A stretch of 64,000 nucleotides of DNA from Rhynchonema sp. JSB1_4 (lineage: Eukaryota > Nematoda > Chromadorea > Monhysterida > Xyalidae), in assembly GCA_030248065.1 (NCBI GenBank), contig JASAMV010004719.1, positions 43,189-107,188 on the forward strand. The letters run 5' to 3'. A program made the position numbers and the translations under genes. This document shows, in pieces, positions 11,479 through 32,741 of the stretch (positions are counted from its first letter, which is position 1; each line of letters begins with the position of its first letter). The notes under the pieces are model-generated. The model worked only from the letters and a program-made list of their open reading frames with translations, ran no database searches and was not told the DNA's origin.

Positions 11479-13313
11479 TTTGCGACTGACGGTTGACGAT
11501 GCAGAAAAGTACAAACGTGAGATACAGATGTTGCGAGTGTTTGCTCACTATTTAGTCAGCGCGTGGTTATATTATATTTACTCAGGTCCGTAATCATGTG
11601 ACCACATGAGCGGATTCATATTATGAATCAGATAGTCTTTGTTATTTGAGCTACGGGCTCACTTTATGACATCACCACGTTATGGCGCCCCAAAACCTCT
11701 GCAGTGCAGATGTTGTCGCAGCTCGCTATGCGTACACAAGCCTCCCAATTCCATCGGTATGGCTCCAGTGGTAACCATGACCACTCGAAAACACTCGTTC
11801 AATTTGGCCTTGTTTGTCTGTGTTTCACTTGGTCTGTGCAAAAAGCAAGTATAGGCAAACATGAGCGGGTGCACAGATAGCAACGTATAAGTTGTCTGTC
11901 ACCCCGATCTGGCAGGCTAAGCAGAGCTCAGGGGAGAGCTTAGCCTGTTCTCCCCTGAGATCAACCTAACCCAATCACCTATGTAATTGGGCGGGGTTAA
12001 TTCACTGTGGTACACAGGCCAACAAAGCCTTCCATCCTTCAAAATGGTCGGTAAATGACCTAGTGGTGTCGTGTGGGTAGACAACTGTGCCTGTGGTCCG
12101 TAGAACGCGGCTTGACGCCAGCCGGACGGACAGAGAGAAACTACCGGTGAGATGAAAACCGCTGGGTAAAAACAGAAATTCAGTAAACAAGGCTTTATCT
12201 GACGGTTGGCTGGTTACCGATGACAACTTCCGTTGTTTGAGCTTCCCCTAAAAACTCCATAATACTCACCAATACAAAAGTGGTCAAAACATCGCACACA
12301 ACGAGTACAAACCCGCCGCAGCTTATATTAGGAGAATAACAAGAGAAAGAGAATGGTGAGGACAAAGTATGTAGGCTGTCCGGCTTTTGAATTTAAAAAT
12401 AACCGGTACAAAAACACAAAACAGCTGCAGATGTAAGCCGGGTTAATTGTGATGAAGTGACTGTAGGATGCGCAAGTGGGATGGCATCACACTTACCAGC
12501 TAATTCATTTTGTAAATTGACACAAAATGCATTATGGGTCATACTATTGCAAACGAATTGATAACGTACCGGATTTTTTCACTTGAAGCACCGGGAGCTC
12601 TATGTGAAAATTGGTGGAAAATGGTCCCTCTGGCCGCTTTAAGTAGAAACGTTTCCACCTACAGCTTTCGGTGGCTTAAGCGGCAACCTGGGTGTTTTCA
12701 GTAATGTTAAGACACCTTAGGGCAGCATGTCTTGATATTCTGATACCATAATTTAACCTGACTATAAGGATCTTCATCTAAACGTGGTAAAACAACAGAA
12801 AAGTGCGATATTTTGGTACTTCATACACTAATTTAAACTGTTCTGCTAAGTTTACTATTGGATGAAAAATTAAGAACCAGAAAAGTTGCATACAACAAGA
12901 GCTCCGGGGCTTTAAGTGAAGAACTCCAGCACGTACGTAAGGCAATGATTTAGATGGGAAAATTCTACCAGCAAAAAAGTGTGGCGCCGCGCACAATCCA
13001 GCAAAGAGTGTCACAACAGTGACAATCAAAAGTAATAACGGTAGCAAGGGGCACGAAAGAGATGCCCCGGGCACAATAAAAAGCCAAGTCAATTTATGGC
13101 CTAGAACTGACCTTGATTTGATGACCGGAAAAACTCTTAATTTAGATTGCGTACAGCAAATAAAACAAAAAATATATAAATGTCAGTGATAAAAACTGGC
13201 CAGGTCCTTTTTCTAATCAATGCTCTTGAAGTAACACAATAGGACGTCCGATTACTAATCTGACGTCCTCTGTTGGACACACACAGGCAAACGAATGAAA
13301 TCAGGTACGCATA
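11479..13313. other. spacer with one 5S-like repeat
   Basis: No gene is supported. At 11895-11965 is the second 5S-like repeat (GATCTGGCAGGCTAAGCAGA) followed by a self-complementary AGGGGAGA/TCTCCCCT stretch. The rest shows no exon, RNA gene or clear repeat. Confidence 0.5.
11895..11965 (+). repeat. possible 5S-rRNA-derived SINE head, copy 2
   Basis: It shares GATCTGGCAGGCTAAGCAG with the copy at 1455; this is the better match to the 5S rRNA internal promoter (AGCTAAGCAG). The following C-box region is poor. Function is unlikely; a decayed SINE is the simplest reading. Confidence 0.35.
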
Positions 13314-13505
13314 GTCCAACCACGAGCTCATGAGACGACATTTTTGAAGTTGGCTTGTGCAGATCCAATAATGTTCCGGCTCCACGGACATCGAAACGAA
13401 AGAAAGAGAAACGTACGTATTTGGGAAAACACGCTCTCTACCTCGGTGCATAATTTCCCTTTTCACTCTCAAAACATTTGTGTGTTGAATATACATGTTG
13501 AACTA

Positions 13506-14095
13506 GTGACTCGGTCGGGGCGTGCGAAGTGCAGCCCTTCAAATGAGGCGTGCGAAAGACAAATTGCGTCAAATGAGGCGTGCGACGTATTATACAGTGA
13601 GGCGTGCCAAAGTCAGCCAAGATGAGGCTTACAAAGGACATCCGACGCCAAATGAGGCGTGCGAAGAACACCCGACGCCAAATGAGCAGACTAAGCCAAA
13701 TACATATACAGTATAAGAGCGGCACCGCAAGTAACTGTCGCTGATCCGGATCGGCGGTGACCGATCGATCGGTGATTTTTTGATTCCAAATTTAATTGTG
13801 GAATCATTTAAGGACTTCAATTGATTAAAGAAGTACAAATCACGCAAAAATGAATCGACTCCAGAACTGATTTCAGAATCGCTCTACGAGCCTTTATAAG
13901 CAATTTCCGAAAATTCGAATTTCGCACGCCTCATTTGGCGTCGGATGTCTTTCTCACGCCTCATCTTGGCTGACTTTGGCACGCCTCAGTGTACTTGGCA
14001 CGCCTCACTGTACGTCGAACGCCTCATTTGACGCATTTTGTTTTTCGCACGCCTCATTTGAAGGGCTGTATTTCGCACGCCTCAGACCGAGTCAC
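13506..14095. mobile_element. foldback element made of ATGAGGCGTGCGA subrepeats
   Basis: Two arms of about 180-210 bp are inverted copies that begin GTGACTCGGTC and contain repeated ATGAGGCGTGCGA motifs spaced 24-30 bp. The single-copy centre is about 200 bp. The structure is that of a foldback transposon with subrepeats in its arms, and it interrupts element D. Confidence 0.8.
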
Positions 14096-14296
14096 ACTTC
14101 AGTACTAACCGAGTCACTAATCCAACGGTGTTGAATAACGCTGCTGTTCGCGTAGGCACGCAACAAATTAAGATCAGCCAGCTTGAACTTGTCATCATAT
14201 CTCTCAGCCCAATCACTTTCTTTTGTTTTCGAAACACATGTAACCGGAGCATTTTTTAATCTGACCGAACAAGCTCTAAAAAAATCGTCTCATGAG

Positions 14297-15078
14297 CAGG
14301 GTTGGATTAAAAAAATTTTTTATTATCGAACTTTTTTTTTTTTAAAAAAACTTTTTAAATTTTTTTTTTTAAAAATCACTTTTTTTTTATTCCGGACCCC
14401 CAAAAAATTGGTTTCTAGAAAAATGAAATTTCTGAAATCATGTTACTTAGGTATGTTTTGAGGGACACTAAAGAGAACTTCTCCACTGACTTGCATGTTT
14501 ATGTCGATCACCTGCGATCTAGCCCATTTGGTCATAATTTGAGAACCCGCCCGAAGGTAACTCTGTGGGCATATATGACAAAGGGAAGACCAACCTTCTG
14601 TTTGTGAATTTGGGGATAAATTTGAAGAGAGATAAAGAGTTACACCACACTCATGTTGTGTGACAAAAGCAACAAATGACAAATCCACACAACTGCAAAT
14701 AGGCGAGCAAAGTGGAGTCTGTCGATAGCTTACGTCGATAGCTCAATAACTGCACAGTATACGGTATGGGGTGTCCTATATTATACGTGCAGCGATTGTT
14801 GGGATGTCTGGGAACTGTATGAGTCCATTACAACGCCATTTTAAACTGAAATATAAGCGCCGCAGGCGATTTTTTGAGAATGATGAGCAATAAAACGCAT
14901 GAAAACATACATTTTTACCTTTAAAAAGTGAGAAAATAACGAAAAAAAGGGGAAAAATAATAAAAAAAGTGGACTTACTTTTTAAAATTTTAAAATAAAA
15001 AAAGTGGCCAACTTTTTTTTTTTTTAAAAATTTTTTTCTTACAAAAAAATTTTTACTTTTTTTTTTAATCCAACCCTG
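14297..15078. mobile_element. hAT-like MITE, subfamily B copy 1
   Basis: The 782-bp element has CAGGGTTGGATTAAAAAAAT-like ends in inverted orientation and a perfect 8-bp duplication CTCATGAG (14289-14296 and 15079-15086). It is nearly identical along its length to the copy at 61092-61869, which indicates recent movement. It inserted into the right terminal repeat of element D. Confidence 0.92.
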
Positions 15079-15195
15079 CTCATGAGCATGTGGTTGGACT
15101 CTACGTACGTTGAACATGGTCGCGTCGATTCTCTCACTAAAAAGGTGATGTCCAGTGCCGAAACATTAGTTGAGGTCATATCACAGAACGAATAT

Positions 15196-17408
15196 TTAGC
15201 CGGCTATGAATATGATATTGACGATCACGTTGAACGTAAAAATGGTTGCCAATAGTATGACATCGATTCGAAAACACAACGTTGCGGCTGCCTCACTCGC
15301 TGCGTCACCATGCTCAATGTCGTGGATGTGGTTTTTGATCAGATGGCGGATTTCTTGGAGTTGCTCTACCTGAGAATTTGAGTGAAGGTTGCAAGTGATA
15401 TTATCAAATTACCAAGCTAGATGCAAGTTTACCAAAGGACTGTCTGCTTTCTGGACGGAGCTGTGCTGAAAAGCGTCATTTATTTGACATTTAGACCTGT
15501 ATTTCATCAGTTTACGTTTGAAGTAACTGTCTATGAACCAGAGCATCATTTTCCTCATGATCAGTGTCCACAATCCAGCGGAGCCCAGATGGAATATGGC
15601 CGCTCTTCTGACAGTAGATGTGCAAATACATTATGCCGGTCGCAATAAACGTACAGATTACACACATCATCAGCTCGATCAGTAGAAATGTGCCTGAGTC
15701 GTCAGTTGTATATCATTCACCAAAAACTTCTTTTCAAAATAATGCTAACCTAGCTTCGGAAATTGAGAATAGTTTTTCGGCATTGTATCCGCAACTGTCA
15801 CAAACACGACACAGATGGCCAGAAGGGCGGTAATTCCAATCGAGATCTGCAAAACACACGTATCTGAATTTAAATAGATGAAATCAAGGTAGAAAAAAGT
15901 AACCCGTTCACCACGTTCTCGCAAATGCGAACTTGGCGAGAACAAGCCAACTATTGCCACACTTGTAATAATTGATCCCTGCAGAGCTTGAGTGATTATG
16001 TAGAAACCTGTAATGCGGACCATTATCCACAGATATTGGTCGCACAATGACCAAATCAGAATTCATCTACCCTGATCTTCAGGTTCAACCTTAACCACTA
16101 TGCCACTTGTATTTTTGACAAAACGTTTTCAGCTAAAAATAATCTAGCAGATCAACCACGTTGCCGCAGGTCTGAAACATTCTCTTCACTACATACTTTG
16201 TCTGCGATCACGCAACGCAACGTCATTGCCCCGTCACTTTCCCTCTTCACGATTCAGGAAAAAAATTTGACCAATTCTTATATAGTCATTGTGCGACCTA
16301 TACATACCTAAATCTCAAACGGTTTAAAAATCAAACGTTACTTTACTGCACCTGCTTTTCGTCCGAATACAAACGTGTTCAAAAATCGGGACATTTTCAA
16401 TGACCCGATAACACCACTCGTCACGTCTATGATATCTGCTTCTGACGTACACGACAGAACGTTCCACTCTAAGAGAAATTCAATAATTTGACTTGCTGGA
16501 ATAAGAACCCAACGCACGTCAAATGATTCACCAGGATTGATCACTTCTTCACAGCTGCCCATTATTTTCGTACCCTCTACAGCACGAAGCTCCATACGTT
16601 CAGCTGGTAGCGATATGGAGCTGTACGGGATTTTGCATGTCTAAAACATATTTCTATGCTTTTTTGCCGATCAGGTTGCACACTATTAGGTTTCAGCGTG
16701 CTTTACCTGAACATCTTTTGGAAAGTCCGACACATTAAAACTGCACTTGGAATTTATGACCTCGTAGACGGTCGTGCCCAGCGAGCCATCAAACTTGAGC
16801 AACACAATCTGTTCGGTGTTGTCGATTCGGCTGATGGAGTTTCTGAATTTGTTTGACCCCATGTCACTCTAGAAATGAAAGTGATTAACGAGTAAACACA
16901 GAGACGCTTCTGGTGAGAAAATTTCCGGTATCCAGATGGCGCTGCCGGGCACACCGATCGCCGGAATGCCACCGAAGTCGTTCGGATTCCACGCCAGCCG
17001 AGGATCTTTCCATCCCTTGCAATCGCAAGTTGCAAGTTGCGTTAGCAGAATACTAGGACGCAAAACCCCTGCCAAATAACACTCACCATGGTTCGGAATT
17101 GTTTGTACAAAACAGTTTCCTCAGATTCACTCTGAAAGGATTTGATTGCATTTTCTTTTATTAATGTTTTCAAGTTCCTTTGCTAATTATCTTACAACAG
17201 CTATGATTCCCATAAGCGCCATCTCAACCTGGACCTCAATGGGTTTGCCAGGGAGCATCGGTGGGGGGACGCGTGTATCGTAGTTTCGCAGCAAGGCATT
17301 TAGGAGTATTGTCTCCGGCAACAGAGAAACAATTTGCGTTTCATTTTCGGCCGTTGTGCCAAGAGAAATGACAAATAAGAAGAAAAACAGAGTTTTCACA
17401 AGCGCCAT
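15196..17408 (-). CDS. Cys-loop ligand-gated ion channel subunit 2
   Basis: Ten exons (17408-17196, 17131-17087, 17015-16906, 16842-16707, 16640-16532, 16468-16352, 16007-15904, 15846-15750, 15693-15515, 15369-15196) give 427 residues in phase. The signal peptide is MALVKTLFFFLFVISLGTTA. The Cys-loop contains VSDFPKDVQ between its cysteines, and M2 is preceded by RERGER and ends ADTMPKNYSQFPKLG. It is the closest relative of channel gene 1 by eye: exons 2-8 have the same lengths and phases, and both end EAAATLCFRID before M4. The GER motif suggests a cation channel; ligand and partner subunits are unknown. The two genes are in tandem on the same strand. Confidence 0.92.
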
Positions 17409-19412
17409 AACCGCTTAAACAGTTACTGTCGCGACCAAATCCAATTTTGGTTATGCTAGCCACGCAGGTGGGTTGAATAACCGTTGGGTAGGTGTTAATT
17501 GAAAATGTCATGACGACAGCCGGGACGATGGCGAATCGTAATCAAACAAAGACCCACATATTGTTTAGTTATTGTTTTGGTGCGATTTTTATGATGTCTG
17601 TCATGCCATGCTTGATCAATGTGCATGTGCAAGGCACGGAATTTTGTTGACACCACGCAACAGCTTAGTGACAAAATAGTGAAAAGACTCAGCTATACAC
17701 GTGGGGTGAAGTCAAACTGGATGATCGATTCGGTTTTGCCACGTAACTTTTTGCTTCATAGATGTTTCGAAATTTACCGCTGTCGCTCATTTCGGCCACC
17801 TTAAAAGTTATTCGTTTAAGGACTGGGAACAGCTTTTAAGGTGGTCGAAAGCAGGTATCAGTAAATCTAGATCTATCTTATAGCGGCAGGATCCTGACGA
17901 AATCGGACCAATCACCAAGTTTAATTTCGCTCGTATTGTTTCGTTAAAAGTTTGCTTGCAAAACACACTAGTTAGCAGCAAAATATTTACAACTAAGATC
18001 CGAACGGGTTTCCAATCACGATCCCGAATTCAGGATCTTGAGGGATTTTTGAGCCCGGTTCCGAATCTTCATCCCCAGACGTCAATAAAAATAAATCCCG
18101 AATCCCGATCCCGAGAGCTCAGTCCCGATTCCGTTCCCTAAGTAATTTTGCAGAAGTCAAAAATCCAGAAAGCTTTTGACGTGTTAAATGGAAAAGAAAA
18201 TTGCATGTTTTCGGTAGATATAAGTTGCTAATTTTGGTCTTCGCAAAAAACCTCAAAAAACTGAACCTTAGCCTACACTACCATGTCACGTTAACAAATA
18301 GCGTTTTTAATGATAGGTTGGCGCCATTGTCACAGCTGGTAGGGTACCGTATCCGTGATCATGATACTGACTAACGCACCGCCACGAATCTCGAAAGTTT
18401 CAATGCCAATCCCTAATCCAGACCCCGATCCCTATGATCCCGAAAGGTCATTCCCGATCCCAACACTTTTTCATCAATCCCTCCCGATCCCGAGAGCTCG
18501 ATCCCAATCATACGCACCCATACTATGCACACTATGACCTTGCACGCGACGGAGCATTGTAACGGAAAACTCGTTGCGAGTTTAAAGTCGCAGCTGAGTG
18601 TGTTTGGGCCATGTGTGTGTGTTCAGATCATGTGGTTTTGTTGTCTACCGCATGCTTGGCGCATGCATTTGCAGGGTACCCATAAAGCGATTCACTGCAA
18701 CAAAGGTTAGGTAATGAAATCGGTCAGATTAGCAATTCCATTCGATATTTTTTGACTCACTTGTTGCTGGCGTTCACCTCATCCAGTTATGGAGAAACCA
18801 AGTAAATAATTGGGCGATTTTAGAAATTTAAAGTCACATGAGCTGCTCTTATCCTCACGTTCACGATAAGCTAATTGGTAACATAACGATCGACAACGAA
18901 ACACATGGGACAGACGTCAGATTATTATGGAAAATACTCAAAACCCAAGTGAGATTCAGCGTGCACACAAGAGCTAGTAAATATCAGGCTAAAAGTTAGT
19001 ATTATCCCAGCTGTTATTTCAGATTTTGGCAGCGTAATCGACAACGTAATAGAGTTGGTTTTGAAATCCGGTTTTTATGATTTAGTACGCTCAGTAAAAT
19101 TTGACTAAAAAGGTGGTCTTTAATTGCACCATAAATATCATTATTGGACATGCATTTTGATTAAAAACCGGAACTGTTCGCCGTTATCGGTTATCTGCGT
19201 GTGCGGTAAGCTGGACTAACACCGAGAATTAGCCAATATCTCATATCCTTTGATCTCGCCGCTCGTATCGTTGATCATCCCGGTATTTTTGACTGGTTAT
19301 GGGCTTCAAACCAGTTTTGAACTCTATAACTTTCATTTCGCTGGTGTTCATGCTGCATTCACTTCTAGTTTCATTCTCATTTTGATTTTAATAACCATTT
19401 TTGAATCGAAAG
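17409..19412. other. spacer with CCCGATCCCGA-rich repeats
   Basis: No gene is supported. Two blocks, about 17995-18140 and 18375-18515, are rich in degenerate CCCGAT / TCCCGATCCCGAGAGCTC motifs and probably are the two parts of one decayed repeat. The rest is AT-rich spacer. Confidence 0.5.
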
Positions 19413-19853
19413 CGACGATTGTCTCGGTGGTGTTTGGTAAACATTTTTAGATGGCAATCTCCAAAATTTCGGACTTAGAAAAATTTTCATCAAACCCTCA
19501 CATGGTATCAGGGTGATACCATACATACGTAGGAAGTTATACGGTACCCCACATACGTAGGTACTTGTGTGGCACCCAGGTTACGTATGTACCTACATGG
19601 TACCCAACGTACGGATGTGCTTACATGGTACCCAACATACGTAGGTACTTGCATGGCACCCAACATACGTATGTACTTATATGGCACCCAACATACGTAG
19701 AGTACCTACGTATGTGGGGTACCGTATAACTTCCTACGTATGTATGGTATCACCCTGATACCATGTGAGGGTTTGATGAAAATTTTTCTAAGTCCGAAAT
19801 TTTGGAGATTGCCATCTAAAAATGTTTACCAAACACCACCGAGACAATCGTCG
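19413..19853. repeat. near-perfect long palindrome with tandem core
   Basis: Left arm 19413 to about 19565 and right arm about 19700 to 19853 are inverted copies of each other over roughly 150 bp with almost no mismatches. The centre holds about five 32-bp units containing CCCAACATACGTAGGTAC. The 5-bp sequence GAAAG flanks both ends (19408-19412 and 19854-19858), which suggests a transposed foldback element. It stands just upstream of the lectin gene. Confidence 0.85.
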
Positions 19854-19990
19854 GAAAGCCATCGAACTACAGTGGGTGTGCAAGTCAATATATGTGGTCT
19901 ATGCGCCAAAGTTGCTTGGGATTGTTTCAGATCAGTGCGTTTCAAGCATATTTTCATTCCTATAGCGCTCGTATTCATAAAACCGAGATC

Positions 19991-28829
<8,839 letters not shown>

Positions 28830-29762
28830 ACTTGATGTCTAGTGGAAGCGCGGACTTACATTGGATAGCTTTAGGCTTAGTCGCTTAGATACTCCGCTTA
28901 ATAGAAACAAAACAAATATGCCTTCGGTCGGAAAAGTTCTATTTTGCACCTGTTGATTGTCGATTGTTTTACGGTATTGTTGATTACGCTGTGGTACATA
29001 GGATCACATTGTAATTTCATCAGATGGTGATCATTATGATTGGTTTTCAACAAATTTCTGGTTCAGAACCGAGTCCGATTGGCTTAATTACGCGCAGTAG
29101 TTTAGCTACCGCTCAGCAAGACTTAACTCAGATTTGAAAGCCTTACTTATACTTGACGGGTTTTGTAGTCCAGCTTTATGATGTTTTGAACAAAAAACGG
29201 GATTTTATAATCGGGTTATCCATAGGCCGCTAATGTACTGTAGTTCAGAAACAGCGGGTTTTATTATTTGAATGCAGATACACATATATCATTGGATTTT
29301 CAAATCGCTGTTTTTAGGAACTTTGTGATTGTTATTACACTTTCATAATATCAAATGTATTGCGGTACAATAACCCATAGACTTCATTCCCATCACAAAA
29401 TGGCGTTTGGTATGGTTGTTTCCGCTTTCCTATTATTTCGCCTCTATTATGTTAGTGTGTGCTGTGACAGATTAAGAGTTTTACACGATCCCAACAGACA
29501 GCCGCCTGAATTGGGATCTAGGGATATTAATGACACATACATTACATACCACCACTCCGCTTCTGCTACATTACCTATAAAACTCGCTTCAAGTTGAAAG
29601 AATTTGGTTTGAAGAAAACAAAGTCTGCGTTTTGTTATCTTGGCTTTCTATAAATACCACGGAGTAATACTGCATCGAAAAGAAACAGATTCTGGTTTTG
29701 CACTGACGAAATACTATATTTTTCAAATTTTGTCTGTCTGAAAATGTCACAATCACCCTACC
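28830..29762 (+). other. spacer; possible small secreted ORF at 29400-29597
   Basis: An unspliced frame from ATG 29400 to TGA 29597 would give 65 residues with a hydrophobic N-terminus (MAFGMVVSAFLLFRLYYVSV). There is no homology or splice support, so it is only a candidate. Nothing else is seen here. Confidence 0.25.
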
Positions 29763-29914
29763 CTTAAAGCCTAACCATACTTCCTTCTTTCACGCAACAT
29801 GAAACAAATTTTCCCACTCTGATTGGTTCTCACGCGCGCGCCAGCCAATCAGCGCGCGAGCATTTGTTTCGTGTTGCGTGAAAGAACGAAGTATATGTAC
29901 AATAGTTAGGCCTT
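29763..29914. mobile_element. short palindromic MITE with TTAA ends
   Basis: About 150 bp of imperfect inverted repeat runs from TTAAAGCCTAACC to AGTTAGGCCTTAA, with inner arms TTTCACGCAACATGAAACAAA and its near-complement. TTAA at both ends hints at a piggyBac-type target. Confidence 0.65.
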
Positions 29915-30061
29915 AATCAAAACTGGCCCAGATCTAACCAAGCCACTTTCAACCACAACAGCAAGCTTATCAATTATGCCTGATTCAAAATGCAATAAAA
30001 GAGCATCACAAGCGCTCCATCGTGGGACGTGACTTCAAAACTAAACCGATGGCCTACAACC

Positions 30062-30345
30062 AGGGTTGGGTTTAAAAAAAGTAAAAAAATTTTTTCTCAA
30101 AAAAAAAAGAAACAACAACAAAAAAGAACAAAAAAAACTTTTTTGTTAAAAAAGTTCCCCACTTTTTCGGTTTTTAAAAATTAGAACAGTAAGTTCACTT
30201 TTTTTATTATTTCATAACTTTTTTTATTATTTTCCCTCTTTTATGTTGTAAAATGCATGTTTTTATGCATGTTTCTGCTTGTTTTTTCTCAAAAATCGCC
30301 TGCGGCGCTTGTGTTTCGCTTCTGTACAATGTCATTACAATGTTA
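30062..30345. mobile_element. hAT-like MITE, subfamily B, truncated copy
   Basis: It starts CAGGGTTGGGTTTAAAAAAA and runs into TTTTCTCAAAAATCGCCTGCG, which matches the complement of the end portion of the subfamily B copies. The other terminus is missing. Confidence 0.65.
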
Positions 30346-30413
30346 GACAGTCTGTGGCTCTCTGCTAAACTACCTAAGCAGCCGTCATTATGTGCGCATT
30401 CAGTTCTTCTAGC

Positions 30414-30779
30414 CAGGGTTGGGCAAAAAACGACGTTTTTTTTCAAAAAAAACGTCTGGGTCGTTTTTCGATTTTTTAAATTCTGAATTTCCCTGATCTT
30501 TCAGGGAAAGTACCCTGATTTTGAAGGAAAATCAATTTTTTGTGCCATTTTTTGCAAAAAATTTTTGACCAATTTTTACTTTGTCGAGATACGTCGATAT
30601 ACGGAGTTTGACTTTCAATGATGACCCCGGCCAAAGATGGTCTTATAATGCGGGTCTGATATGGGATCTTAACAACTCGCTAGAAAAGGGTTGAAACCCA
30701 TTTATTTTGCCACAGAACACATAGAATTACTTCATTTAACCATGTTTTCTTTAAAAAAAACGTTTTTTGCCCAACCCTG
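30414..30779. mobile_element. hAT-like MITE, subfamily A copy 2
   Basis: Ends are CAGGGTTGGGCAAAAAACG and its complement. The interior matches copy 1 at 3790 (TACTTTGTCGAGATACGTCG, ATGACCCCGGCCAAAG) but with a deletion near the right end. No target duplication is visible, so the flank has changed or the ends have recombined. Confidence 0.85.
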
Positions 30780-31259
30780 GGTGAAAGGACGAAGAAGAAG
30801 ATCGCAAACACGTTCTATCGGCTGGATGTGATTTTTAGGGTTGTGTCCCTGTTCGTGAATGCATTAGTGAAATGCTCTTTGAAGTTATAGCTCTTCACGA
30901 TGGTACGTTCGGGAAAATCGGCATTGTGTTGGGGTGCTTTCTTAATAATTATAAAAATGGGAAGTTGTGACAGATTAATATTATCTATTAGTAGAAGACA
31001 CCATAAAAAATGAGAGCTTGATGAAGGCAGCAATGAGGGAAAAACAGAGAAATATGTGAAGGCAAAAAAGCGAGAAAGAACAAATTTAAAAAATTGCGCA
31101 AAAAATGAAAAATTTTGAAAAATACTAGATAAACTAAAAACCTAGCCCAATAAAAAGCAGAGAAAAAACCGAGTTCCTAGAAAATCGGCTTTTACAACCA
31201 TTCTCTAGACTGAGAAAATTGGAAATTAAATTTACGAAAGAAGAAATTAATAATATGCT

Positions 31260-32030
31260 GTCATTAGTTGGCTCTCTGCAAATGGCATGGCCCTAGCCAG
31301 TCATAGCGTCACTGTAAAGCTTGGGGATCGCCCCCAAGTCCCACCTGTCTATTTTTGTGGGAATGAGCAGATTGTTTCACCTCCCCATGTCCGGGACCTG
31401 GGTGTCATAATTGACCAACAAACTTAAAATTTGAGTCACACATTGGTAAAATTGTGGCCGACGCCAGTAGAATGGAAAAGACCATCCGCCGTAACTTCCA
31501 CAGTCGTAATCGCGACTTCCTCCGCAAACTCTACTTGGCCTATGTTCGTCCATTACTGGAATTTTCCATGTCCATTTGGTCCCCTCAAAATGTCACGTTG
31601 GCTAAAAACGTTGAAAAAATTCAACGTACTTTCACTTATTATTTACCAGGCATGCAGACACTGTCTTACCAACAGCGTTTGCATGCACTAAGTTTGGACC
31701 CCCTAATTTATCGCCGGACCGTGAACGAACTTGTGCTCGTGTACAAAGTCGTTCGTGGTCTCATACCTGGGGTGACCAAGGAATCATTCTTTCCATCGCG
31801 TGACACCGGCCGCCCAACCCGAGGGCACTCCCACAGTTTGTGTCGAGTTCATGGCGCGGGTTCGGACTTGTCCGGGTATTGGGCTTATCGCGTTGTGGAC
31901 CTCTGGAACAGGCTCCCAGAGGACGTCGTCTCCGCTGCCTCAATTACGGCCTTTAAATCTAAACTAAACTCACGTGGTAGAGACGTAGTTTCTCGCCATA
32001 TTACAACAAAATTCTCAGCCGTCGTTGACT
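31260..32030 (+). pseudogene. LINE reverse transcriptase C-terminal fragment
   Basis: The frame from about 31454 reads LRKLYLAYVRPLLEFS, VEKIQRTFTYYLPG, VNELVLVYKVVRG and YWAYRVVDLWNRLPEDVV, the tail region after the polymerase core in CR1/L2/jockey-type LINEs. Upstream homology (VRDLGVIID) is in another frame and followed by a stop near 31425, so it is frameshifted and dead. The rest of the element is missing. Confidence 0.85.
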
Positions 32031-32741
32031 GACCTCCTCAGTCGCTGAGTTGCTGCTTTCAGGTAATCGTCAATTTTGTTATCGCTTTTTTTCATCTCGT
32101 GTCCGCCATTGATCACTGATTTTTCGCCTGTCGTTGCTGTTTTTGGTAGGTTTAAAATTTCTCTGGTACGTTTTGTCGTTTGTTCATTCATGATTATCAT
32201 TATGTTACGTACACTCATACGTTTATTTTTCAGGTGTTTTCCGGATCTCGTTGTAGGTCTTTGCGTGAGCTTGCAAATAAAATTTGAAATAGCTAGATAA
32301 ATGGCTGTCTTGTTTCGGCCATGAATGTAGACAAGCACCGATTCAGAACAGCAGTTAGGCCTGTACTAAAAAAAGTACACCCAGGCGGGTCTTTGAGCCT
32401 GCTTTGAGCTGCAGGACCCGAATCGCAGTTCCTGTTACCGCACCATTTACCTTGTTGACAACGGTGCTTATTGCATCAATTAACATAATTTGTTTTTGCC
32501 CTCAATTGACGTATTTGTAAAAGACCGTTAATACAAAGCTTAATTGAATTCGTCCGGTCACCAATGTGCCAAGTCGACTAAAAAACACATATTTGAAATA
32601 TGTCTGTTGCCATTGGCTTTCAATCCACACAGGCAGAAAATTCTCAGCTGTTCGGTTTTTTGAATCTAAAAACGCTGTTTGAGTTTGTTAATTTGCTAAA
32701 CAATGCTCTTTAAACTAATTGATGAATTTTAGCTATTTGCA

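Larger units (their letters stand above)
13314..15099. mobile_element. inverted-repeat element D, copy 1, with two nested insertions
   Basis: The ends are inverted copies starting GTCCAACCACGAGCTCATGAG. Without its two insertions (13506-14095 and 14297-15078) the element matches, in inverted orientation and with divergence, the whole of the copy at 63187-63505. The nesting gives an order of events: D arrived first, then the foldback and the hAT MITE. The superfamily is not clear because no certain target duplication is seen. It lies between channel genes 1 and 2. Confidence 0.75.
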
